From positions 1 to 64,000 of the forward strand of contig NZ_JBDVNC010000014.1 of the NCBI RefSeq assembly GCF_039969785.1: 64,000 nt of DNA, written 5' to 3'. The notes beneath the pieces are model-generated. The model worked only from the letters and a program-made list of their open reading frames with translations, did not search any database and had not been told where the DNA came from. This document shows positions 15,991-25,200 of the stretch, one piece after another; the first letter of the stretch is position 1; each line of letters opens with the position of its first letter. The stretch is from Shimia sp039969785 (GTDB lineage: Bacteria > Pseudomonadota > Alphaproteobacteria > Rhodobacterales > Rhodobacteraceae). Position numbers and translations under genes: made by a program.

Positions 15991-16758
15991 TCACCGGCTT
16001 AGTTCGTGGGTAAAGCGCTGTTGGGCGATGGCTTCGTTCTTTTCGAATTTTTGGTGGTCCGACAGTGCTTGCTCCACATAATCCAGATGTGAGGCCACAG
16101 CTGCACGCGCGCCTTCCGCGTCCCTAGTCTGTAAGGCGTTATTGATGGTGCGGTGTTGCTCAAGCAATTCTGACCGGGTGGTACGGTGTTTGAACATGAT
16201 GGTGCGGTTGTAAAACACGCCTTCCCGCAGCAACTGATACATTGATCGCATCATATGCAGCATGATCACATTATGGCTGGCTTCGATGATGGCCAAATGA
16301 AAATCGGCGTCCAGGCGGGCTTCGTCAGTTGGATTTCTCTTTGAATGGGCGGCTTCCATCTTGTTGAAAACGGTTTGAATGACCTGCAAATCGGTCGCGG
16401 ATGCCAGCGTTGCCGCGCGCTCGGCGGCCAGCCCTTCCATGTCGCGGCGAAACGAAATGTAATCAAAAACGGCTTCGTCATGGGCCGCAAAAAGCTGAAC
16501 CAAGACGCCCGTAAAAGCGCCTCCCAGAACATCTGTTACAAAGATACCGGCCCCGGCCTTTGAGGTTAGTAAACCTTTGTCCTGTAAAGATGAAATTGCT
16601 TCGCGAAGGGACGGGCGGGACACGCCCAACCGTTCGCTCAACTCTCGTTCAGCGGGCAGCCTTTCACCGGGGCGTAAAATGCCACGCAAGATTAGCAATT
16701 CGATCTGGCGAACGACGGACGTTGAGAGCTTTTCCGGCTGAACTTTTTGAAATGGCAT
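15991..16758 (-). CDS. GntR-family regulator, FadR/PdhR subfamily
   Basis: Protein of 255 residues when started at the ATG at 16758 (MPFQKVQPEKL). A winged helix-turn-helix lies at about residues 10-75 (SVVRQIELLILRGILRPGERLPAERELSERLGVSRPSLREAI in outline) and an all-helical FCD effector domain at about 95-230. It is divergent from the PLP aminotransferase gene with 157 bases between, so it may control that gene and itself. It ends 4 bases from the quinone oxidoreductase stop (convergent). Confidence 0.88.
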   Translation of the reverse strand: MPFQKVQPEKLSTSVVRQIELLILRGILRPGERLPAERELSERLGVSRPSLREAISSLQDKGLLTSKAGAGIFVTDVLGGAFTGVLVQLFAAHDEAVFDYISFRRDMEGLAAERAATLASATDLQVIQTVFNKMEAAHSKRNPTDEARLDADFHLAIIEASHNVIMLHMMRSMYQLLREGVFYNRTIMFKHRTTRSELLEQHRTINNALQTRDAEGARAAVASHLDYVEQALSDHQKFEKNEAIAQQRFTHELSR

Positions 16759-16915
16759 AGTTGGCCTCGCGTAACTGGTAAGATGAATTGACCACGCCTG
16801 ACAGCAAAGGGCAAGGCTGCGGGGCAATCACAAATTCCTTCACTTGGGTCAGTGTTATTGACTTAAAATCGAATCCGCGTAATTTCTGAGCATCGTAAAA
16901 AGGGGGGAATCGATC

Positions 16916-18130
16916 ATGAGTCTCGAGCACATATTCGCCAGCCGAGCAGGTCAGATGAAAGCATCTGAAATCCGCGAGCTGTTGAAACTTCTGGATCAGC
17001 CGGGAATTCTGTCATTCGCAGGCGGCATCCCGGATCCCGATCTGTTTCCTGCCGATGCCATTGCCGACGCTTATGCTAGGGCGCTGAGCCCCGAGGCGCA
17101 ATCGACGTCTTTGCAGTATTCCGTCAGCGAAGGGTACTTGCCACTGCGTCAGTGGCTGGTCGCTCAGATGGCCAAAATCGGCGTGCCCTGCGATGTTGAT
17201 AACATTCTGATAACCTCTGGTTCGCAACAGGCGCTCGATTATCTGGGCAAACTGTTTTTGTCCCCCAATGATACAGCACTTGTGGGGTGGCCCACCTACA
17301 TGGGCGCGCTAGGTGCGTTTCGGGCCTATGAACCCAGTTTTGACCGCCTGCACATAAATGCAAACCGCAGCTCTCAGGACTATGCAGCACAGGCGAACAA
17401 GGCGGGCGGGCAAGTCAAATTTGCCTATCTTTCCTCTGATTTTGGCAACCCAACCGGGGAAACAGTGGATCAAAAGGGGCGCGAAAATATCCTTGATCTC
17501 GCGGACGACCTTGATTGCGCCGTGATCGAAGACGCCGCATACCAGGCACTGCGCTATAACGGCAAAGACGTCCCACCTATTCTGGCGCTCGAAATCGCGC
17601 GCAAGGGAAACATCGAGGATTGCCGGACCATCTATTGTGGCAGCTTTTCCAAGACCTTGTCGCCGGGATTGCGGGTCGGATGGGTGGTGGCGGCCAAGCC
17701 GATTATCCAGCAACTGGTTCTGACCAAACAGGCCGGTGATCTGCACTCTCCCACAATCAACCAGATTGTGATCCATGACGTCGCAACCCGCATGTTTGAC
17801 GACCATGTTGCGACCGTCCGACAAAGCTATGGCGCACGGCGTGACGCCATGCTGGGCGCGCTGGGACGGCATATGCCCGAGGGCGTGGAATGGACGCGGC
17901 CCGACGGCGGCATGTTTGTTTGGGTGACCTTGCCCAAAGGTCTGAACGGCGCCGATTTGTTGGCCGAAGCGTTGCGTACTGAACAGGTCGCCTTTGTGCC
18001 CGGGGCAGCGTTTTTTCCGGATGGATCGGGGACAAATACGTTGCGGCTCAATTTCTCAAGTCCGGATGTCGACCAGATCGAAGAGGGCATGCGCCGTTTG
18101 GGCAAGGTCCTGCGCGGGGCAATGACCTGA
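16916..18130 (+). CDS. PLP-dependent aminotransferase (2-aminoadipate/MocR-like class I)
   Basis: Fold-type I aminotransferase of 404 residues. The PLP lysine is Lys246 in CGSFSKTLSPGLRVGW and the pyridine-nitrogen Asp206 is in VIEDAAY. SFAGGIPDPDLFP at the N-terminus and the C-terminal LNFSSPD are typical of the LysN/2-aminoadipate transaminase group. It has no N-terminal GntR domain, so it is a stand-alone enzyme. Divergent from a FadR-type regulator, which suggests catabolite-controlled amino acid use. Substrate not determined. Confidence 0.85.
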   Translation: MSLEHIFASRAGQMKASEIRELLKLLDQPGILSFAGGIPDPDLFPADAIADAYARALSPEAQSTSLQYSVSEGYLPLRQWLVAQMAKIGVPCDVDNILITSGSQQALDYLGKLFLSPNDTALVGWPTYMGALGAFRAYEPSFDRLHINANRSSQDYAAQANKAGGQVKFAYLSSDFGNPTGETVDQKGRENILDLADDLDCAVIEDAAYQALRYNGKDVPPILALEIARKGNIEDCRTIYCGSFSKTLSPGLRVGWVVAAKPIIQQLVLTKQAGDLHSPTINQIVIHDVATRMFDDHVATVRQSYGARRDAMLGALGRHMPEGVEWTRPDGGMFVWVTLPKGLNGADLLAEALRTEQVAFVPGAAFFPDGSGTNTLRLNFSSPDVDQIEEGMRRLGKVLRGAMT

Positions 18131-18140
18131 CCAATTCAGG

Positions 18141-18181
18141 CGGATCGGCAACACGTCGGTATTACGTCGGTATCGCGTCGG
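18141..18181. repeat. Three short direct repeats before the terminator
   Basis: CGTCGGT occurs three times with an 11-base period (about 18153, 18164 and 18175) directly after the aminotransferase stop. Purpose unknown. Confidence 0.5.
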
Positions 18182-18194
18182 TCCTGTTATCGAA

Positions 18195-18220
18195 ACCGGG
18201 GCGTCCGAAGACGCCCCGGT
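18195..18220. terminator. Bidirectional terminator hairpin between convergent genes
   Basis: ACCGGGGCGTC and its perfect reverse complement enclose a CGAA tetraloop. It lies between the aminotransferase and the convergent membrane protein gene. Confidence 0.7.
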
Positions 18221-18239
18221 GGTTCTTGCAGAGGAAAGC

Positions 18240-19454
18240 TTATTCTGCCGGTACGGCTGCGCCCGATGCGGGCTTGCCAAAGTGTTGACGGTTCAGTCTC
18301 AGGACCAAAACGATCATTGCCATTTGTGCCACCAACGCGATGGCGGTCACAGACCAATAGGCGGTGCCAAATTTGTCGATGATACCTGCGCCCACCAGCC
18401 CCTTGTTCACAAAGAAATGCGTCATGACCGACAACGCCACACCGGGACAAACCAGCGCATAAGACCCGGGCGAGGTTTGCGCGCCAAATACGTAATCGGT
18501 GAAATACCCCTGTCGGCGCAGCACCAAAAGCCCCAGACCAAGGAACAACACCTGAACCGACAGCAAACGCGCAAGCAGCATCAGGGTTTCTGCTGTGGTG
18601 CCGTGCACCTGGAACGTGGTGTGCAGCCCGTGGTTCTGACGCAGAAACATAATGCCCAGCACGGTCAGGATGGGCACCACGATCATCAGGGTTGGACCAG
18701 CCTCTTTGGCGGTGCCGTGGTGTAGCATCGAATTGAAGGCCGTGAAGATGGCGATCAATGCATAGACAATGGCTGCAGTGCCGAGAAAGGTCGACAACAC
18801 CAGCGAGATTCCGACAGTGGATGTGGCGGTGCTCATCGCGGCGGGGGCCGAAAAGCCGACGGCAATCATCGAGAGCGAGAAGGCGGGCAGCATCTGGGCA
18901 AAGCTGTTATTGGCAGTCACGTCAAACACACCCCCGCTGGACAGAACGCGCCCAAGGAAGCTGGCGATGAGGCGAAACGCCAACACGGCGATCAAGGCAA
19001 AGGCGATCAGCGCGATCGGAAACAGGTATTCGATGATGCCCCAAAGCCCCGGAATGAAAACAAGACCAACGATAAACAGCGCGTTCACAGTCATGGCCAT
19101 CGCCAGAGGCATCGCCAGCAACGTAGATTCCGCGTTGGATTGGGTCAGCTTCAAATACGCGCCGGTTTTCTTAAAGCCTGAGAGAGCAGTCAGGTTCCAG
19201 ACCAGCGATTTGACATTGAGCACCGCAAAAAAGGCGATACCCAAAACGGCCAGCACAATGGCGATCTGAACCGGGAGATCACCGGTTTGAAAGGCCGCTG
19301 AAATGTCCTCGAACGTGGGGACGGGTTTGTCTTTGTGAGGCACCCAGAACATCAGGTACATGAAAAACGTGACGGTCAATCCGCCCGCGCCAAGCGAGGC
19401 GAGAAAGTAAAGTGGCGAATAGTTGTCGGCGGGTCGTTTGGTCAGTGTCGTCAT
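18240..19454 (-). CDS. Multi-pass membrane protein, TehA/TDT-like (TsoY-type)
   Basis: Protein of 404 residues, started at the ATG at 19454 with GGAG upstream. About ten hydrophobic segments span the sequence, e.g. SLGAGGLTVTFFMYLMFW, VQIAIVLAVLGIAFFAVLNV, ALFIVGLVFIPGLWGII and LMIVVPILTVLGIMFL. The length and layout resemble the tellurite-resistance/dicarboxylate transporter (TDT) superfamily; roseobacters carry a related family sometimes called TsoY. Substrate and direction are unknown. The promoter region (19455-19588) is very AT-rich and is shared with the divergent lipoprotein gene. Confidence 0.6.
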   Translation of the reverse strand: MTTLTKRPADNYSPLYFLASLGAGGLTVTFFMYLMFWVPHKDKPVPTFEDISAAFQTGDLPVQIAIVLAVLGIAFFAVLNVKSLVWNLTALSGFKKTGAYLKLTQSNAESTLLAMPLAMAMTVNALFIVGLVFIPGLWGIIEYLFPIALIAFALIAVLAFRLIASFLGRVLSSGGVFDVTANNSFAQMLPAFSLSMIAVGFSAPAAMSTATSTVGISLVLSTFLGTAAIVYALIAIFTAFNSMLHHGTAKEAGPTLMIVVPILTVLGIMFLRQNHGLHTTFQVHGTTAETLMLLARLLSVQVLFLGLGLLVLRRQGYFTDYVFGAQTSPGSYALVCPGVALSVMTHFFVNKGLVGAGIIDKFGTAYWSVTAIALVAQMAMIVLVLRLNRQHFGKPASGAAVPAE

Positions 19455-19478
19455 TAGGATGCTCCAATACATTCTACA

Positions 19479-19520
19479 TATGGAATATATAATATATGCA
19501 GAAAATGGAATATATGTGTG
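19479..19520. promoter_or_regulatory. AT-rich divergent promoter region with direct repeat
   Basis: TGGAATATAT occurs at 19481-19490 and again at 19506-19515 (25-base spacing), inside a stretch of alternating AT that is very unusual for this GC-rich window. It lies upstream of the TehA-like gene, and in the region shared with the lipoprotein gene. It may hold a promoter and an operator for a factor recognising two sites about 2.5 helical turns apart. Confidence 0.4.
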
Positions 19521-19550
19521 ACAATGCCGCACATGAGAGATGCTTCGTGA

Positions 19551-19566
19551 TTAACGCGCTCTTAAC
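19551..19566. promoter_or_regulatory. Perfect CtrA-type box (TTAA-N7-TTAAC)
   Basis: TTAA, seven bases, TTAAC lies 23 bases before the start codon of the lipoprotein gene. It matches the full consensus of the alphaproteobacterial regulator CtrA exactly. The position allows activation or repression of that gene. Confidence 0.6.
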
Positions 19567-19588
19567 CGGTGCATGAAATGGTGTCGCC

Positions 19589-19990
19589 ATGCGCTGGATC
19601 AGCTTAATTTTGGGTATGATTATGACGGCGTGCAACGCCCCGTCGCCGTATTTTCGCGCTGCCGAAGTGACGCGTATCACGGTCGATGGCAGCACCTTTG
19701 ACGTCCGTCAGCGCGGGCGACTGGCCGAAGCTTTGCGGGTTAACACGCAATACGCGCCACGACTGGGGCCCATTGGTCAACGGGCCGCGTACGCGATGGA
19801 GGTTGTTACAGGGTGCGACGTGGTCGAGATCCGGGGCGACGCGGTGTCCATTCTGGGAATCATGGAATGTGACGGCTCAAAACAGCGACCGCCCCTGGCC
19901 AGCTATGTGCCGCTTTATCAGGATTGTGAGGTTGTGGATGTCTGGGTGCCGAGTGGGGGATCTACCGGATACCTTGAAGCGGAATGCTAG
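19589..19990 (+). CDS. Hypothetical lipoprotein
   Basis: Protein of 133 residues with an N-terminal hydrophobic signal and a lipobox-like MTAC (Cys at residue 15), then a globular part with four further cysteines (VVTGCDV, MECDG, YQDCEV and a C-terminal Cys). No family recognised. It probably sits on the periplasmic face of a membrane. A perfect CtrA-type box sits just upstream of its start, suggesting cell-cycle or motility-type control. Confidence 0.65.
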   Translation: MRWISLILGMIMTACNAPSPYFRAAEVTRITVDGSTFDVRQRGRLAEALRVNTQYAPRLGPIGQRAAYAMEVVTGCDVVEIRGDAVSILGIMECDGSKQRPPLASYVPLYQDCEVVDVWVPSGGSTGYLEAEC

Positions 19991-20014
19991 AACCAACGCC
20001 GCAAGAGGCGGAAA

Positions 20015-20485
20015 TCAGGAGATATCCCGCGTCATAAAGATAGAGCTGGTATTGGTTTCATAAGCGCCAAACGGGCCGCAATCGACAAAGCCATGGGCAC
20101 GATACAGACTGTGTGCCTGAGCCAGTTTGTTGCCGGTTTCAAGTTTCAGCGACGCCAGACCTTGGGCGACCGCTTCGGCATTAAGGCGTTGCATCAGCTT
20201 ATGCGCAACGCCTTTGCCACGCGCGACCGGGTCGACAAACATGGATTTGATCTCACCATAATCGCCGCGATTTGCCAGCGCGGCGCATCCCAGCGTCTTT
20301 TCGCCTTGGCGGGCAATGAAAAACCGGATTTCCGGCACGCACAAATCATCTATCGACAGAAAGTGGTTTTCCTCGGGATTGAACAGTGATTGCATCAACG
20401 CATGGCTGGCCTGCAACAAGGCGGTGGCCTGACGATCACGCGGATTGCCCGGAACAATACGGATAGGGTCTTTGCTCTTGATCAA
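20015..20485 (-). CDS. GNAT-family N-acetyltransferase
   Basis: Protein of 156 residues with the GNAT acetyl-CoA binding motif in VDPVARGKGVAHKLMQRL (R/Q-x-x-G-x-A type) followed by ASLKLETGNKLAQAHSLYRAHGF. Acceptor substrate unknown. It is convergent with the lipoprotein gene. Confidence 0.85.
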   Translation of the reverse strand: MIKSKDPIRIVPGNPRDRQATALLQASHALMQSLFNPEENHFLSIDDLCVPEIRFFIARQGEKTLGCAALANRGDYGEIKSMFVDPVARGKGVAHKLMQRLNAEAVAQGLASLKLETGNKLAQAHSLYRAHGFVDCGPFGAYETNTSSIFMTRDIS

Positions 20486-20569
20486 TGCCGTGTCCTCTTG
20501 AAAATGATGGGGTGCTTGTGTCGCACCGCGTCGGGCTTTAGTCCAGATTTAACTTCGGAAGGGCGCACC

Positions 20570-20905
20570 ATGACCAATACCGTCTTTATTTGCAATACAT
20601 GCGCATCCGGTGACGGGGCGACAATTGATGCGGAATTTGCGGCGGCTGTGCGCGATGCCGGGGTTGCTGATTTCGAAGTGCAAGAGGTGAGCTGCCTGAA
20701 CATGTGCGACGAACCGCTGACCTTGGCTCTGCGTGCTCCGGGCAAGGTGGCCTATCTGTTTGCCGGGGTGCGGCCCGGCTCGGACCTGAAAGATGTTATT
20801 GCGTTGCTCACTCTTTATCGCGATGCCCCGGGAGGTGTAATTGAGGACGCGCGCCCTGCCGGGCGGTTGCGATTTTGTCTGAAGGGGCGTGTGCCAGCAA
20901 TCTGA
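20570..20905 (+). CDS. DUF1636 family metal-binding-like protein
   Basis: Protein of 111 residues from the ATG at 20570. Two cysteine pairs are conserved-looking: FICNTCASGDG at the N-terminus and VSCLNMCDEPLTLAL in the middle, resembling a thioredoxin-like ferredoxin fold. DUF1636 members often occur with cobalamin or cobalt genes. Here the gene converges on cbtA (22 bases between stops), which supports a link with cobalt or B12 metabolism. Function not established. Confidence 0.75.
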   Translation: MTNTVFICNTCASGDGATIDAEFAAAVRDAGVADFEVQEVSCLNMCDEPLTLALRAPGKVAYLFAGVRPGSDLKDVIALLTLYRDAPGGVIEDARPAGRLRFCLKGRVPAI

Positions 20906-20926
20906 CGTCACGCCCCCTCTGTTTCT

Positions 20927-21613
20927 TTAGTTGTCTCCGCGTTGCAGGAAAAAGCCCGCGAAATATCCCAGCAGGCACCAGCCAACAATCGCCACACCCA
21001 TTGAGATTGTGGCAAATTCTGCCGAAAGCTCTGGCGGCGCAATCCCGAAATACGTGTCCAGATGCGGTGCGCCAACCAGATGCGGGATCAGGATCAACGC
21101 AAGGCCCGCCGCATGCGCAGGCAGGCCGCGCCCAAACGCAATCAACGCCAGTCCGGCAGCGGTGGCAAGAATGGTTGCGATCCACCACACCTGACGCGGT
21201 GCCAATTCGGCAGCTGGTGTGCCGGGCAATTCAGGTGGCAGGCCAGCCGCAGGGGCCAGTTGAACCGCGATAAACCCACAAAGGCCCCAGATCAGACCGT
21301 TCTTGGCCGAAACAGCCAGTCCGGTGCGATCACGTGCAAATCCCATGGCCGCCACAAGCAGCAAGCCATACCCGGTGTAGGTCACGACATTGAAGGCAAC
21401 TGTCATAGCATGACGGCTCCATTCGCCGCCAAGTCCCGGTGTGCCTTTTTCAGACTGGGTCATTCCGTCGACCAGAAAATGCACCCGGGTTCCGGATTCA
21501 TAAAGTTCGCCCTCCAGCAAAAGCGGGATGACAAATACGAACTGTAGCAGGGCGGCAATCAACCCTGCTATCAGGCCAGCGAACACAGCGCTGGACAGCA
21601 AATTTTTAGTCAT
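20927..21613 (-). CDS. cbtA: Cobalt transporter subunit CbtA
   Basis: Membrane protein of 228 residues with about five hydrophobic segments and the family features GLIAGLIAALLQFVFVIPLLLE at the N-terminus and the GAPHLDTYFGIAPPELSAEFA region. CbtA is predicted to import cobalt together with CbtB. The gene lies 19 bases downstream of cbtB, in one transcript led by a cobalamin riboswitch. Confidence 0.9.
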   Translation of the reverse strand: MTKNLLSSAVFAGLIAGLIAALLQFVFVIPLLLEGELYESGTRVHFLVDGMTQSEKGTPGLGGEWSRHAMTVAFNVVTYTGYGLLLVAAMGFARDRTGLAVSAKNGLIWGLCGFIAVQLAPAAGLPPELPGTPAAELAPRQVWWIATILATAAGLALIAFGRGLPAHAAGLALILIPHLVGAPHLDTYFGIAPPELSAEFATISMGVAIVGWCLLGYFAGFFLQRGDN

Positions 21614-21632
21614 TTTATTGACAAATGTCTGC

Positions 21633-21803
21633 CTAGTGGCAGGGGAACGCCATTGCGTGACGCTGGTCGTGGGCGGCGTCGTGCAGCACGGTGGCTTGCG
21701 CCATGCCCGAAACAGTCAGCAGAGCCACACCAACGGTCATGGCCAGAATAAAGGCCAGTCCATTTGAACGGACGGCGGCGATATTTGCAGTCTTAGTCGT
21801 CAT
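21633..21803 (-). CDS. cbtB: Cobalt transporter subunit CbtB
   Basis: Small protein of 56 residues: one transmembrane helix (GLAFILAMTVGVALLTVSG) and a histidine-rich C-terminus (LHDAAHDQRHAMAFPCH), the typical CbtB layout in which histidines bind cobalt. AAGGAG lies upstream of the ATG at 21803. It is the first gene after the cobalamin riboswitch. Confidence 0.9.
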   Translation of the reverse strand: MTTKTANIAAVRSNGLAFILAMTVGVALLTVSGMAQATVLHDAAHDQRHAMAFPCH

Positions 21804-21862
21804 CTTTTTGTTCTCCTTGTCCCGTCACACCCGACGGGCGGTTTCTATGGGTCTTCAATCAT

Positions 21863-22020
21863 ACGGCTGGTCTCCTGGCTCACGGGTCGACGCGGTGCAT
21901 TCCCTTCCCGGGGTATCTCCCCCAGTGGATTTGAACGCGCGCTCGCCGCTTACAGTCGCGGGGGCGGCTGTGGCCTAAGGCGGGTGCCTCTTCCACATTC
22001 CCATTTCATCATTGGGCACA
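21863..22020 (-). promoter_or_regulatory. Cobalamin (B12) riboswitch controlling cbtBA
   Basis: On the minus strand the region contains the conserved cobalamin-riboswitch blocks in order: GGGAATGTGG, then GCCCCCGCGACTGTAAGCGG, TCCACTGGGGGAGATACC, GGGAAGG, and the B12 box AGCCAGGAGACC (about 21866-21885 on the given strand). A hairpin just upstream of the cbtB ribosome binding site (CCCGTC...GACGGG) could be the expression platform. B12 binding would reduce cobalt uptake gene expression. Confidence 0.9.
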
Positions 22021-22261
22021 AAAATGCCCGCAGAAACCGTACCTCTCCTGTTTGGACCGTGAGGGGCCATCGGGTCAAGACGGATTCCGACATGTTGGGG
22101 TCTCGAAACGCCAAGCAGAACGTCGCAGGCTTAAAATTGCACCATCAATATCTTGTGGATAAGTGGCGATGTCCCGCCATATTCTGTGGATAGGCGTTGA
22201 CTCAGGGCCATCAGGCTTTGCAAACTCTCCTGACTCGCGGAATCAGGAGATCACTCGCACC

Positions 22262-25200
22262 TTGCGTTTTTCCAAGCTCAGACTGAATGGCTTCAAAAGT
22301 TTTGTCGATCCGACCGATCTGATCATCGCTGATGGTCTGACCGGTGTTGTGGGTCCAAACGGCTGTGGCAAATCCAATCTGCTGGAGGCATTGCGCTGGG
22401 TTATGGGGGAAAACCGACCCACGGCAATGCGTGGCGGCGGCATGGAAGACGTGATTTTCGCAGGCGCGGCGACGCGATCAGCGCGCAACTTTGCCGAAGT
22501 AAACCTGTTGCTGGACAACTCGGAACGCCTGGCGCCTGCGGGGTTCAACGATGATGACGCGCTTGAGATTGTTCGGCGCATCACGCGTGATGTGGGCAGC
22601 GCATACAAGGTAAACACCAAAGATGTACGTGCCCGCGACGTGCAGATGTTGTTCGCGGATGCCTCAACCGGCGCGCACTCTCCGGCGCTGGTGCGTCAGG
22701 GGCAGATTTCCGAGCTGATCAACTCGAAACCCAAGGCGCGGCGGCGCATTCTGGAAGAGGCCGCCGGGATTTCAGGGCTGTATCAACGACGCCACGAGGC
22801 GGAGCTAAAGCTGAAAGGCGCCGAAACAAATCTGGCCCGGGTCGATGACGTGATCGAGCAACTGGCAACCCAGCTTGCCCAACTGGCCCGACAGGCGCGG
22901 CAGGCTGCGCGCTATCGCGCAATTGGCGAAGAGTTGCGCCAATCCGAGGGGCTTTTGTTGTATCGGCGTTGGCGCGAAGCGGATGATGCCCGCGCGACGT
23001 CAGAAGAAGAATTGCGCAACCGTACCACCGCCGCTGCACAGGCCGAAACAGCCGCACGCGCCGCAGCTAAAGAACGGGTCGAGCGTGACGATGCCTTGCC
23101 GGCGTTGCGGGAAGAAGAGGCAATTGCCTCGGCTGTGCTGCAACGGCTTCAGGTGCAGCGGGATTCGCTGAATGACCAGGAAGCGCATGCGCTTCAGATT
23201 ATCGAGACACTGAAAAATCGGATTGTGCAGCTGTCGCATGATATGGAACGCGAAGCTGGTCTGAACCGGGATGCCGGTGAAACCATGGAGCGTCTGGAGT
23301 GGGAACAGCGCGAGCTGGCCAAGGCGGGCGAAGGCCACGGCGAACGGCTCGAAGCGGCGAGCGATGAAGCGCGCGAGGCGGCCAGTGTGCTGCAGGAACG
23401 TGAATCGGAACTGTCCCAGTTAACCGAAGATGTGGCGCGTCTGGCGGCGCGGCACCAGTCAGCGCATCGTATGCTGGATGACAGCCGCAAGACCCTGACC
23501 AAAAGCGAGAGCGAGAGCGAAAAGGCGCGCGAAGCGGTTGCCAGCTCAAAAGAGGCGCTGGCCCGTGCCGCCGAAGAACTGGATCTGGCGAAGGAAGCTG
23601 AAGAAGTTGCCATTGAGGCCGCGGAAACGGCCGAGGAACGTCTGGCCGAAACCGAGGAAGAGCGCGCCGAAACACAGGTGCGCGAGGCGGACGCGCGCGC
23701 TGAACGGTCCGAAGCCGAGGGCGAGTTGAACGCCTTGCGCGCCGAGACAACGGCGCTGGCGAAACTGTTGGAACGCGACACCGCTGAAGGCGGGCAAATT
23801 CTGGACCGGTTGCAGGTTCAGCAAGGGTTCGAAAAGGCGCTGGGCGCCGCGATGGCAGATGATCTGCGTGCCCCCGAAGTGGACGAGGACGGGCCGTCGG
23901 GCTGGTATGTTTTGCCACCCTATACACAGGACCAACCTTTGCCCGATGGTGTGACGTCGCTGGTTCAGCATGTGTCGGTGCCCGAAGTGCTGGAGCGCCG
24001 GATGAGCCAGATTGGTCTGGTATCTGGTGATGATGGCCCGCTGCTGCAACCTTTGCTGAAACCGGGCCAGCGGCTGGTGTCGCTTGAGGGCGATTTGTGG
24101 CGCTGGGACGGGTATCGCGCCTGGGCCGAAGACGCGCCAAGTGCTGCGGCGTTGCGGTTGCAACAACTGAACCGGCTGGAAGAATTAAAGCAGACAATGG
24201 CGCAGGCCACTGCGCGCACGGACGGCGCGGTTCAGGCGCATGAAACCTTGCAGATGCGGCTGCGGGACTTGTCCGAGATCGACAAGGCCGCCCGCATCAC
24301 GCGCCGGGATGCCGACCGGGCCGTAGCGGATGCCAATCGGGCGCTCAGCCGGGCCGAAGCGGATCGCAATCTGGCCGAGGGTCGGTTGGAATCGCTGGGG
24401 TTGGCCGTGACGCGCCACGAAGAAGACGCGTTGGCTGCGCGCACACAACTGCAGGAAGCCGAACGCGCGATGCAGGATCTGGGCAATCTGGAGACGGCCC
24501 GTCAGGGGGTCGAAGACGTCAAAATGACGGTTGAGGCCGCCCGGATCATGATGATGTCGCGCCGCTCTGTGCATGACGAAGTGCGCCGCGAGGGTGAAGC
24601 GCGCCTGAAGCGCTCTCAGGAAGTCACCAAAGAGATTTCCGGCTGGCGCCACCGGTTGGAAACAGCGGAAAAACGCATGGGCGAGTTGGCAGAGCGCAAG
24701 GAGATCTCCGAAGAAGAGTTGCACGAAGCCGGTGCCGCCCCCGAAGAAATCGCGGCAAAACGCGAAGAGCTGAGCGAAGCCATAGAGGAAGCAGAAACGC
24801 GGCGGAGTGCGGCGGCTGAGGCATTGGCCATGGCAGAAACGGCGCTGCGCAGCGCGGAACATGCTGAGCGGGACGCCGAACGCGCCGCCAGCGAAGCCCG
24901 CGAAGCCCGCGCGCGTTCCGAGGCGCGCTCTGACGCGGCCCGTGAAACTGTCGCTTATGCTGCGGAACGGATTATGGATGAGCAAGAGGTCAGCCCGGCA
25001 GATCTTTTGGAACGTTTGGCGGTCGACCCGGACCAGATGCCCGACGCCCACGCCATTGAAGCTGATGTGAACCGGTTAAAACGGCAACGCGATTCCCTGG
25101 GTGCCGTGAACCTGCGAGCCGAAGAAGACGCAAAGGATGTACAGGTCGAGCATGATACGCTGGTGAGCGAGAAAGCCGATCTGGAAGAGGCCATCCGGAC

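Noticed and set aside
16759..16915. FadR-type operator (TGGT...ACCA) between the regulator and aminotransferase genes
   Set aside because: TGGT and ACCA are present but separated by 11 bases, which does not fit the usual spacing.
23199..24197. Long minus-strand frames opposite smc
   Set aside because: Low-complexity Arg/Pro/Ala translations caused by the coiled-coil codons of smc.
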